Assembly: GCF_002929335.1 (NCBI RefSeq)
Contig: NZ_PJIL01000005.1
Coordinates: 1 to 64,000 of the forward strand
Source: Arthrobacter sp. Y81
Lineage (GTDB): Bacteria > Actinomycetota > Actinomycetes > Actinomycetales > Micrococcaceae
Direction of reading: 5' to 3'
DNA: 64,000 nucleotides
The stretch's first letter is position 1; every line of letters starts with the position of its first letter. Of the stretch, positions 17,702 to 23,962 are shown piece by piece. A program made the translations under genes and the position numbers. The notes under the pieces are model-generated. The model worked only from the letters and a program-made list of their open reading frames with translations, was not told where the DNA came from and ran no database searches.

Positions 17702-18667
17702 ATGATCCGAATGAAGTCTGCCCGAGACGCCCGCTCTGCCGCCGTTGTGATCAACGCCGGATCACGCCGAGGGGCGGCACACGAACTTGCCGTGGACGCG
17801 ATGCGCAAGGCAGGCGTGCCGATCTCCTCCGTGCACCACGTCCTGTCCGGGGGCGACCTGGCCGCGACGCTTGACCGGGTGGTTGCGGACGGGCACGACA
17901 TGATTGTTGTCGGTGGCGGCGACGGGACAATGACCTGCGCCGCTGGTCGCGTTGCAGGCACCGACGTTATGTTAGGCGTTCTTCCCCTGGGCACCGCCAA
18001 CGACTTCGCCCGCACGCTGGAGATACCAAATATTCTTGCCGAGGCGTGCGCCACCGTCGCAGAAGGGAAGGTGGTGGACATCGACCTCGGCCGGGCTAAC
18101 GGTGAGCCATTCCTCAATGTCGCGTCCGTGGGCCTGTCGGTGGCTGTGACGGAGGCTCTGAGCCCCCGCTTGAAGCGGTACATCGGGCCATTGGCGTACA
18201 GCATCGCCACGCTTCGGGCTTATGCCCGGCACAAGCCGTTCCGGGCCCGCCTCGAGTTCCCCGAGGGCGACCACGAGCCGATGGAACTGGAAAACCTGCT
18301 GCAGGTGGCCGTCGGCAATGGCCGGCATTACGGCGGCGGCAACACGGTCTCTCCCACTGCAGGGATCGACGATCACACCCTCGACATCTACGCCATCCTG
18401 GCCGGCCCGCTCCGGGAGCACGTGAGTATCGCACGGCTGCTCAAGGACGGCAGCTTCATCGAACACGACCGGGTGTACCACCTGACCAGCCGGCGTGTCC
18501 GGCTGGTCACTGAGCCGCCGCTGCCGGTAAACCTCGACGGCGAGATCGCGACCACCACGCCCACCGACTTCACCGTCCAGCGCAACGCCGTCCACGTCGT
18601 GGTACCCCAGAGCAGCACCAGCGCGTTGTTCGACGGACCGGGCGCCGCGAACTGGCCGTCCAGTTGA
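17702..18667 (+). CDS. Diacylglycerol/lipid kinase family protein (YegS/DgkB type)
   Basis: 321 residues with the DAGK catalytic motif VVGGGDGTM (ATP binding) and LGTANDFARTL, both diagnostic. The C-terminal beta-sandwich contains GGGNTVSPTAGIDD and the LDIYAI core. It phosphorylates a lipid hydroxyl (diacylglycerol or a related lipid) at the membrane face. The ATG at 17702 is used; a second at 17711 is possible. A decayed copy of its promoter and first codons lies 7 kb upstream (10589-10650), which independently supports the start region as a real gene boundary. Confidence 0.88.
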   Translation: MIRMKSARDARSAAVVINAGSRRGAAHELAVDAMRKAGVPISSVHHVLSGGDLAATLDRVVADGHDMIVVGGGDGTMTCAAGRVAGTDVMLGVLPLGTANDFARTLEIPNILAEACATVAEGKVVDIDLGRANGEPFLNVASVGLSVAVTEALSPRLKRYIGPLAYSIATLRAYARHKPFRARLEFPEGDHEPMELENLLQVAVGNGRHYGGGNTVSPTAGIDDHTLDIYAILAGPLREHVSIARLLKDGSFIEHDRVYHLTSRRVRLVTEPPLPVNLDGEIATTTPTDFTVQRNAVHVVVPQSSTSALFDGPGAANWPSS

Positions 18668-18744
18668 AAGCAGCACGCGAACGACAGCCACGCGCCGCCG
18701 TCGTAATTCTCGACAGGGATATACGCTCTCGGACCGCTGTCTCT

Positions 18745-19344
18745 TCACCGTGAGGACTGCGGGCCGCCATCTGGCGCGGATGCTTTAGCTGGAAATGCAG
18801 CAAGCCCCTCTGACTCAAAGCGCGCCAAGTCGATCCAGTACCGCCGAAAATAGCGCCCGTTCCCGCCCATCCTCACGTCCTCGAGGAGGCCTCCACAACG
18901 CTCGATAGCCCTGGCTGACGCTGCATTCGCATCATCGCAGGTCAGGAGAACACGGTCAGGCTCCCCCTGCGCCGCCAGCCGAGCACACATTTCCTGCAGG
19001 GCCCACGATGCCGCCCCTCGCCCGCGATCGGAAGGCCGCACGCCGTATCCAATATGCCCGCCCGAGTGCAGCAGCGCCGGAGTGAGGTGGTGGCGGAAGG
19101 CAATCGCTCCCACATACCGCGAGCCCTCTGTGATCCAGCGATAGGTGCAAGGAACAATGCCGCCAGACTCGACGACGTGCGCCGCACCCAACAGCCTTCG
19201 GACCCAGGCATCGAACCCTTCCGGGCTGATGATGTTGTCGTCTGGCGAGAGCCCAGCACCGTCTTGATGGGCGCCGTCCCACTCGCGGTGGGACTCGGCA
19301 AACGATGGGTAGAAGGACGCATCCGGGACAACCAGTTCGAACAT
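18745..19344 (-). CDS. GNAT-family N-acetyltransferase
   Basis: About 199 residues. The acetyl-CoA binding motif A is clear: IGYGVRPSDRGRGAASWALQ, followed by the motif B region with CDDANAASARAIERCGG. The protein resembles the broadly distributed COG3981-type acetyltransferases. It is convergent with the lipid-kinase gene and divergent from the microcin-like operon, its start lying about 150 bp from the precursor-peptide start. In E. coli, the MccE acetyltransferase domain gives immunity to microcin C by acetylating the processed toxin; whether this GNAT has that role is an open but testable idea. The ATG at 19344 is preferred over 19350. Confidence 0.8.
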   Translation of the reverse strand: MFELVVPDASFYPSFAESHREWDGAHQDGAGLSPDDNIISPEGFDAWVRRLLGAAHVVESGGIVPCTYRWITEGSRYVGAIAFRHHLTPALLHSGGHIGYGVRPSDRGRGAASWALQEMCARLAAQGEPDRVLLTCDDANAASARAIERCGGLLEDVRMGGNGRYFRRYWIDLARFESEGLAAFPAKASAPDGGPQSSR

Positions 19345-19406
19345 GCACACGACTCTATACCGCGTCCAACCAACTTTTGTAACACGAATCAGCGTTCAAA
19401 GAATTT

Positions 19407-19452
19407 TTGTCAACAAGCTTGTCAAGTGCATGACAGGTGCTATAGATTCAAT
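19407..19452 (+). promoter_or_regulatory. Promoter of the microcin-like operon with spaced direct repeats
   Basis: TTGTCA at 19419-19424 and TATAGA at 19441-19446 are separated by 16 bp, a good sigma-70-type promoter. TTGTCAA occurs twice, at 19407-19413 and 19419-19425, with a 12-bp period; the upstream copy could be an activator site. ACAAGCTTGT across 19413-19422 is a perfect 10-bp palindrome overlapping the -35 box. Transcription would start near 19453, leaving a leader of about 40 bases. Confidence 0.6.
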
Positions 19453-19491
19453 CCGTCCAACGAATTGATAAACCAAAAGGAGTGATTCAAA

Positions 19492-19551
19492 GTGCTTAAG
19501 CTCAAGCGACTGGCCAAGCGCCGTTCCAAGCTGAACTTCGTGTTCAACTGA
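19492..19551 (+). CDS. Microcin C-like precursor peptide (MccA-like), 19 residues ending in Asn
   Basis: A GTG-initiated mini-gene preceded by AAGGAG at 19477-19482 with nine bases spacing. It encodes MLKLKRLAKRRSKLNFVFN: seven basic residues, no acidic residue, and a C-terminal asparagine. In microcin C the heptapeptide MccA ends in Asn, and MccB adenylylates exactly that residue through a succinimide intermediate; the MccB-like gene begins 61 bp downstream here. The amphipathic cationic body may serve as a carrier for uptake into target cells. It is longer than E. coli MccA (7 residues) but within the range of predicted MccA-like precursors. The peptide is too short for conventional gene finders. 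Confidence 0.8.
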   Translation: MLKLKRLAKRRSKLNFVFN

Positions 19552-19564
19552 ACAAAGACGAAAT

Positions 19565-19595
19565 AGTGGGGACCACGCACAGCGTGGTCCCCACT
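19565..19595 (+). terminator. Perfect 13-bp hairpin between precursor and MccB-like gene
   Basis: AGTGGGGACCACG (19565-19577) pairs fully with CGTGGTCCCCACT (19583-19595) around the loop CACAG. It begins 14 bases after the precursor stop codon and ends 17 bases before the next gene. There is no T-run, so partial read-through is expected. In the E. coli mcc operon a hairpin in the same position stabilises the abundant mccA transcript and limits downstream transcription. Confidence 0.75.
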
Positions 19596-19612
19596 CCTAA
19601 TTGGAGGCAAAA

Positions 19613-20653
19613 TTGGTAGCCACGACCTACTCCCTTAAGCAGTCGCTCCCCGTTGTAACAACAGATACGGCCGTACAAATCGGCCTGGCGCCCCCCAATG
19701 CCATCGAAATTGAAGACGCGCCCCCCGGGCTGGCAGAACTACTCGGATTCGCTTCACAACCACGAACACTCGATGAACTGGGCAACGAGGCCCAACTACT
19801 GCTTGGTGAAAGCTACGACGAGCAAATCATCGAGGAGCTCATCGAAGCCGAAATTCTGGTGCCCTACAGGATCGACCTTTCAGGCCAATACAGCCGGCAT
19901 GATCTGTACTTCGCGCTTGCTCACGGCACAGGTCCGGGAGCAAGCGACTTGTTCCGCGCCCGAACGGTTGCCCTCATCGGCATCGGCGGCATCGGGACCA
20001 ACGTGGCCATGCAGCTCGCGACCGCCGGGGTCGGTTCCATCGTGCTCGTGGACGGAGATACCGTCGAGAAAAGCAACCTCACCCGGCAGTATCTCTTCAC
20101 CGCCCAGGACATCGGCAAATCGAAGATCAAAGCGGCTGCAGAGAATCTTTCGCTTCGAGCTCCCGAAGTCAACGCCATTGAAATCACGTCAATGATCTCC
20201 GGCGTGGAAGACCTCCTGCCAATCTTTCACGACTCAGACTTCGTGGTTGTTTCCGCCGATACTCCGCAGGAAGTGCTCGAGTGGTCCAACGAAGCATCCA
20301 TTATCTCCGGAACCCCCTTTACCTGCGCCGGCTACCAAGACACACGAGGAGTGGTGGGGCCGGTCGTCAGGCCGGGCGATACCCCATGCCTGCTGTGCGC
20401 GGCAACAGACAACGACGGGCGGACGAACTCCAAAGCCTCCCTCACTACGACAAATCTCAACTCGGCCTACCAGGCACCCAGCTTTGGACCCCTCAACTCC
20501 ATCGTGGCGTCCATTGCTGCCATGGAAGTGTTCCGCTATCTACTCACCGGCTCGACGCAACTGGATGGGCGAAGGCTGGTCTTTGACTCGCTGGAACTGT
20601 CTTCAGAATTTGAAGATTTCGCCAGGAATATTCACTGTGCTGCGTGCGCCTGA
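19613..20653 (+). CDS. MccB-like ThiF/E1 adenylyltransferase acting on the precursor peptide
   Basis: 346 residues, near the 350 of E. coli MccB. Residues about 35-85 look like a winged-helix peptide clamp (RRE-like: LLGFASQPRTLDELG, then EELIEAEILVP). Residues 119-330 form the ThiF/E1 fold: nucleotide loop GIGGIG at 123-128, DGDTVEKSNLTRQYLF with Asp147, Asp149, Asn155, Arg158 and Gln159, Lys171, and Asp216 in VSADTPQE. Four zinc cysteines are present as CLLC (259-262) and the C-terminal CAAC (342-345). The TTG at 19613 is chosen because GGAGG sits five bases upstream; a TTG at 19601 lacks a binding site. Expected reaction: ATP-dependent conversion of the terminal Asn to an N-P linked AMP conjugate. 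Confidence 0.85.
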   Translation: MVATTYSLKQSLPVVTTDTAVQIGLAPPNAIEIEDAPPGLAELLGFASQPRTLDELGNEAQLLLGESYDEQIIEELIEAEILVPYRIDLSGQYSRHDLYFALAHGTGPGASDLFRARTVALIGIGGIGTNVAMQLATAGVGSIVLVDGDTVEKSNLTRQYLFTAQDIGKSKIKAAAENLSLRAPEVNAIEITSMISGVEDLLPIFHDSDFVVVSADTPQEVLEWSNEASIISGTPFTCAGYQDTRGVVGPVVRPGDTPCLLCAATDNDGRTNSKASLTTTNLNSAYQAPSFGPLNSIVASIAAMEVFRYLLTGSTQLDGRRLVFDSLELSSEFEDFARNIHCAACA

Positions 20654-21119
20654 CGTAACCAGCAGCAAGGCACTCGTCGTACTGGCCGGCGCCTTCACTG
20701 TCGCCTCGCTCGCTTCGACCGTTGCCAACAGAAACTTCTGGCCCATCGCATCAAACAACATGTTCAATGCGAAGTTCGACGACCGCCTCTCGCGTTTCGC
20801 TGTTGAATTCCACTTGTCAGACGGAACGGTCGTAGCGTGCGGGCCCGCGAACTGCATTCCGATCCAGTTCTTCCGGGCCGGGGCGGTTTTCGCGCACATT
20901 TTCATGGCTGATGATGACCAGCCGAAACAGGTCCTGTGCCAGAGGATACTCCGGCGGCTGCGCAGCGATCGGTGGAGGCCATTTGACGAGGTCCGAGCCC
21001 CTGCAAACCTACCCAACGTTCCACTGTCCAAAATGGAAATCTGGGTGGAGACGACGGTGAGGGGAAAGCCTCAGGAAAGGGAAGTCGTGTACGCCTATGT
21101 TCCAGCCAATGCGCTTTAA
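20637..21119 (+). CDS. Small membrane-anchored protein of the microcin-like operon (SdpA-like position)
   Basis: 160 residues. One N-terminal transmembrane or signal-anchor segment (ALVVLAGAFTVASLAST, about residues 11-27) is followed by NRNFWPIASNNMFNAKFDDR and a soluble, probably extracytoplasmic, beta-rich domain. The GTG at 20637 overlaps the end of the MccB-like gene by 17 bp and has AGGA nine bases upstream, so translation is coupled. I recognise no catalytic motif. Its size, topology and place directly before an HTTM-type membrane protein recall SdpA, the partner of SdpB in toxin maturation, but sequence similarity to SdpA is not evident by eye. Role in maturation or self-protection is inference. 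Confidence 0.72.
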   Translation: MLRAPDVTSSKALVVLAGAFTVASLASTVANRNFWPIASNNMFNAKFDDRLSRFAVEFHLSDGTVVACGPANCIPIQFFRAGAVFAHIFMADDDQPKQVLCQRILRRLRSDRWRPFDEVRAPANLPNVPLSKMEIWVETTVRGKPQEREVVYAYVPANAL

Positions 21120-21936
21120 GCAAGTCAGTCCTCGCCAGGTCCGGGCTGCGGGAGTGTGGATCGTCGCCGCCCTGACTCTTACGCTGAGGCCCGGCCCGGC
21201 TGCCGTCCAGGACTTCAGAGCTGCCCTCGAGCCGGCGCCGTTGAGTTCGGATCACAATCCCGATTCCTGCACAGCGTGGAAGACGCAACGCATGGCAACC
21301 GGTCTGCTGCTGGGAGCAGCCGCTGTCAGCGAACTGTGCAAGGGCTCTAATGCAAAGCGATTTTCCTGGCTACGGCGGGGAGCGCTGGGAGTATTTCTTG
21401 GAACCCGTGCCGTGGCGGCCCAGTCGCTTCCAGGCAGGTGGCCCTACGACACGTTTATCGAAGCAGTCCTGGCTACAAGTCAGTGGCCCCGCTCAGGAAC
21501 GACCGACACCGGGCTCGCCGACCTGCCGATTGCGGTGTCGCGGGTAGCTCTGTACTTGCCCTATACGCAGGCTGGCCTGTCCAAGCTTATCCACGGCTCA
21601 GACGCCTGGGTCCGGCGCGGCGATGCCAACCACATCTATCACTCGCATATGAGGGCATCCGATAGCCATCCGTTTGCACAAGAGAGGTTTGTCCGGCCGG
21701 TTCGAGTTCTAACCCGCGCCATTCCTTTCCTCGAGCTGATCGCGCTGCCCCTCGCACTTGTTCTTCCCGGAAAGTGGCGAGTCTTGATTCCCTGCTGTAC
21801 GAGTCTCTTCCACATGGCCATTGCCCGCACATGGGACATCAGCTTTTGGCAGGCTCCCACCATGCAGTGGCTCCTGATCTCAGTCGAAAAACAGAGCGAC
21901 CTTGCAACCATTCTCCGCGCAGCCCAAGGAAGATAA
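21097..21936 (+). CDS. HTTM/SdpB-like multi-pass membrane protein
   Basis: 279 residues with several hydrophobic helices (about 16-32, 68-80, 90-105, 146-160, 205-225, 225-245). The central motif YTQAGLSKLIHGSDAWVRRG followed by His-rich HIYHSHMR resembles the HTTM domain, the bacterial relative of vitamin K-dependent gamma-carboxylase to which SdpB belongs. The start overlaps the previous gene by 23 bp (ATG 21097; ATG 21109 is an alternative). It could modify, process or confer protection against the peptide product. Characterised microcin C operons do not contain such a gene. Family assignment is moderately sure, function is not. Confidence 0.7.
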   Translation: MFQPMRFKQVSPRQVRAAGVWIVAALTLTLRPGPAAVQDFRAALEPAPLSSDHNPDSCTAWKTQRMATGLLLGAAAVSELCKGSNAKRFSWLRRGALGVFLGTRAVAAQSLPGRWPYDTFIEAVLATSQWPRSGTTDTGLADLPIAVSRVALYLPYTQAGLSKLIHGSDAWVRRGDANHIYHSHMRASDSHPFAQERFVRPVRVLTRAIPFLELIALPLALVLPGKWRVLIPCCTSLFHMAIARTWDISFWQAPTMQWLLISVEKQSDLATILRAAQGR

Positions 21937-21937
21937 A

Positions 21938-23161
21938 TTGTCTCCAGCAAAGCCATGGCAGCGACGCCTGCACCTGACAGGAATGTGGGTCAATTCGCTT
22001 GGCGGGGGTGCTTACAACATCGCCCTACCGCTCATCGTGCTTCAAACGAGCGGCAGCCTGGCCCAGATGTCCATCGTGGCCGTCGCGTCACAACTGCCAA
22101 AAGCCTTCCCCGGAGTGCTGATTGGTGGACTGGCCGATCGTATGTCGCCGCGTGCCATGACCCACATTGGATATTGGGGTCAAGCGCTGGTTGTGGCAGC
22201 CATGGCGGTGCTGATCGGCCCCTGGCATACTCCCTTTTGGGTTCTGGTGCTCGGCGCCTTCCTTCGTGGCAGCCTTGACATGTTCGCGCGAACTGCAACC
22301 TTCGTTGCCATCCCGAAAATGTACGGCGAGGGCACAGCCAAGTTCAATGCATCCGTCTCCACGGCATGGACTTCGGCTTCCATCGTGGGGCCAGCTATCG
22401 GTGGAGCTTTAAGTGCTGTCTGGGGCCCCTGGTGGTTGTTGGCCGTGGACGCTGTTTCATTCACCGTGATTGCGTTGATAATGAACTTCCTGCCGTGGCC
22501 GGACCGTCCAAGTAGTCCGCCCGACCGACCAGGCTTTATTCGCGAACTTTCTGCGGGGTACGGGAGACTCTCACAACTCAACGGTTGGTGGCGCTTTGCT
22601 GGGACAGTTGTTCTGATTGGCTTCCTGTCTGCGCCTCTGTCGACGCTGGCCATTTTCCAGGCGTCAGTCAATCTGGGTGGTTCAACTACCGAAGTGGGAA
22701 TTGTCGGCGCGGCCGCGGCAGCAGGTCTGTTTTGCGGATCAATCCTGTCCGGCCTGTTTTCCAGTTGGCGTCCAAACATCCTCATGCAACGTTCCTCGTG
22801 GCTGATGGCCGGGGGGTCCCTGCTCTTCTTCGTCCCGTCCTGGATCGCTGTTGCCAGTGCCCTCTTTATCGTGTGCACCGGAGGCATTGCCTGGACTGTC
22901 GGACGCACGTCACTTATCCACCAACAGATTCCCTCCTCAGACCTGGGCAAGACCATGACGGCCGTCCAGTTTCTTGAAACAGTCTCCAGCCCCCTCAGCC
23001 TTACGGTTGCCACGTACCTCATGGGTGTTTCATCATCTATGGCATTTGCGTCAATCTTGTTCGCAGCACTACTTTCAGGACTGCTTGCCCTGGGTTCTGA
23101 TTCGATACTGAGTCCCAAAGAACGCGAACCAGAGCCACGGCCACGGGAGACAGTGCACTAG
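21938..23161 (+). CDS. MFS exporter of the microcin-like operon (MccC-like)
   Basis: 407 residues, 12 predicted transmembrane helices, MFS fold with the loop motif GGLADRMSPRAMTHIGYWGQ between helices 2 and 3 and a charged central loop (PWPDRPSSPPDRPGF). The TTG start at 21938 is supported by AAGGAAG five bases upstream and lies directly after the preceding stop codon; the encoded start is MSPAKPWQRR. In microcin C clusters MccC is an MFS pump that exports the finished nucleotide-peptide and gives partial immunity; position and family match here. It is the last gene of the operon, followed by a strong terminator. Confidence 0.85.
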   Translation: MSPAKPWQRRLHLTGMWVNSLGGGAYNIALPLIVLQTSGSLAQMSIVAVASQLPKAFPGVLIGGLADRMSPRAMTHIGYWGQALVVAAMAVLIGPWHTPFWVLVLGAFLRGSLDMFARTATFVAIPKMYGEGTAKFNASVSTAWTSASIVGPAIGGALSAVWGPWWLLAVDAVSFTVIALIMNFLPWPDRPSSPPDRPGFIRELSAGYGRLSQLNGWWRFAGTVVLIGFLSAPLSTLAIFQASVNLGGSTTEVGIVGAAAAAGLFCGSILSGLFSSWRPNILMQRSSWLMAGGSLLFFVPSWIAVASALFIVCTGGIAWTVGRTSLIHQQIPSSDLGKTMTAVQFLETVSSPLSLTVATYLMGVSSSMAFASILFAALLSGLLALGSDSILSPKEREPEPRPRETVH

Positions 23162-23198
23162 CTTCACTATTCCGGCGTGCCCCTAGGTCCGTACAAAC

Positions 23199-23242
23199 AA
23201 AGATGCCGTGAAGACCTTGCGAAAGGTCTCCACGGCATCTTT
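23199..23242. terminator. Long bidirectional terminator between convergent genes
   Basis: AAAGATGCCGTG (23199-23210) pairs with CACGGCATCTTT (23231-23242), and the interior AAGACCTT/AAGGTCT extends the stem to about 20 bp. It follows the exporter gene and, on the other strand, the stop codon of the excalibur lipoprotein gene at 23247, so it can terminate both. Confidence 0.85.
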
Positions 23243-23246
23243 GCGA

Positions 23247-23915
23247 CTAGTTCTCGCAGGCAACGCCGTCGCGATCTCGGTCAAGGCTGGTGCTGTAGCC
23301 AGGCTGCCCGGCGTACAGCGGCGCTGCTCCTGCGGCCTTTACTGCGGCACAGTTGGCGTAGGAGGCGGCGGGAGCAACCGGCGCCGGGGCAGCCTGTTGC
23401 ACTGGAGTCTGCGGGACGGCCTGCTGCGCCGCCGCTTGTTCGGCGGCCGCCTTCGCGGCAGCAGCAGCCGCATCCGCTGCAGCCTTGTCCGAAGCAGCTT
23501 TATCTGCCGCCGCTTTGTCAGCCGCAGCCTTGTCCGCAGCAGCTTTTTCAGCCGCAGCTTTGTCCGCGGCGGCCTTTTCCGCCGCGATCTTGTCAAGGCT
23601 CTTGACGCCGAGTTTCACGGTGGAACCCTTTGCCACTCGGGCACCTTCGGCGGAGTCCTGGGACGTCACCTGCCAGTTCTTCTTCACCATGATCGACTTA
23701 CCGTCCACGGTGTCCTCAGCCTCGACCTCAAGCCCGAGATCTTTCAGTTGATCCTCGGCTTTATCCAGCGTCAGGCTCATCACACCTGGAACCGTGACGG
23801 TATCAGTAACCTCTGCAACAGCCGTCGTTGATGCTGTCGGCGCGGCCTCCTGCTTGCCGCCACATCCGGTCAGCATGAGGCCGGCCAGCACAACTAATGT
23901 CAGAGTCTTTTTCAT
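23247..23915 (-). CDS. Lipoprotein with PASTA domain, Ala/Lys repeat linker and excalibur domain
   Basis: 222 residues. The signal peptide ends in lipobox LTGC (Cys18). Residues about 45-110 form a PASTA-like domain (VPGVMSLTLDKAEDQLKDLG, then TVKLGVK). A linker of about 45 residues repeats the unit AADKAAAEK, likely a rigid helix or flexible wall-spanning stalk. The last about 35 residues are an excalibur calcium-binding domain ending LDRDRDGVACEN. The protein is probably anchored in the membrane and projects through the wall, binding peptidoglycan and Ca2+. It is 47 bp downstream of the HNH gene, which has a nearly identical C-terminal domain. Confidence 0.85.
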   Translation of the reverse strand: MKKTLTLVVLAGLMLTGCGGKQEAAPTASTTAVAEVTDTVTVPGVMSLTLDKAEDQLKDLGLEVEAEDTVDGKSIMVKKNWQVTSQDSAEGARVAKGSTVKLGVKSLDKIAAEKAAADKAAAEKAAADKAAADKAAADKAASDKAAADAAAAAAKAAAEQAAAQQAVPQTPVQQAAPAPVAPAASYANCAAVKAAGAAPLYAGQPGYSTSLDRDRDGVACEN

Positions 23916-23962
23916 TTTTCCCCCTTGGAAAGTTTTTGAAAGTGTTGAGTGATGGAATCGGT

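Noticed and set aside
23480..23600. Regular repeat that could be taken for a CRISPR or minisatellite
   Set aside because: It encodes the AADKAAAEK units of the lipoprotein linker; repeat without unique spacers.
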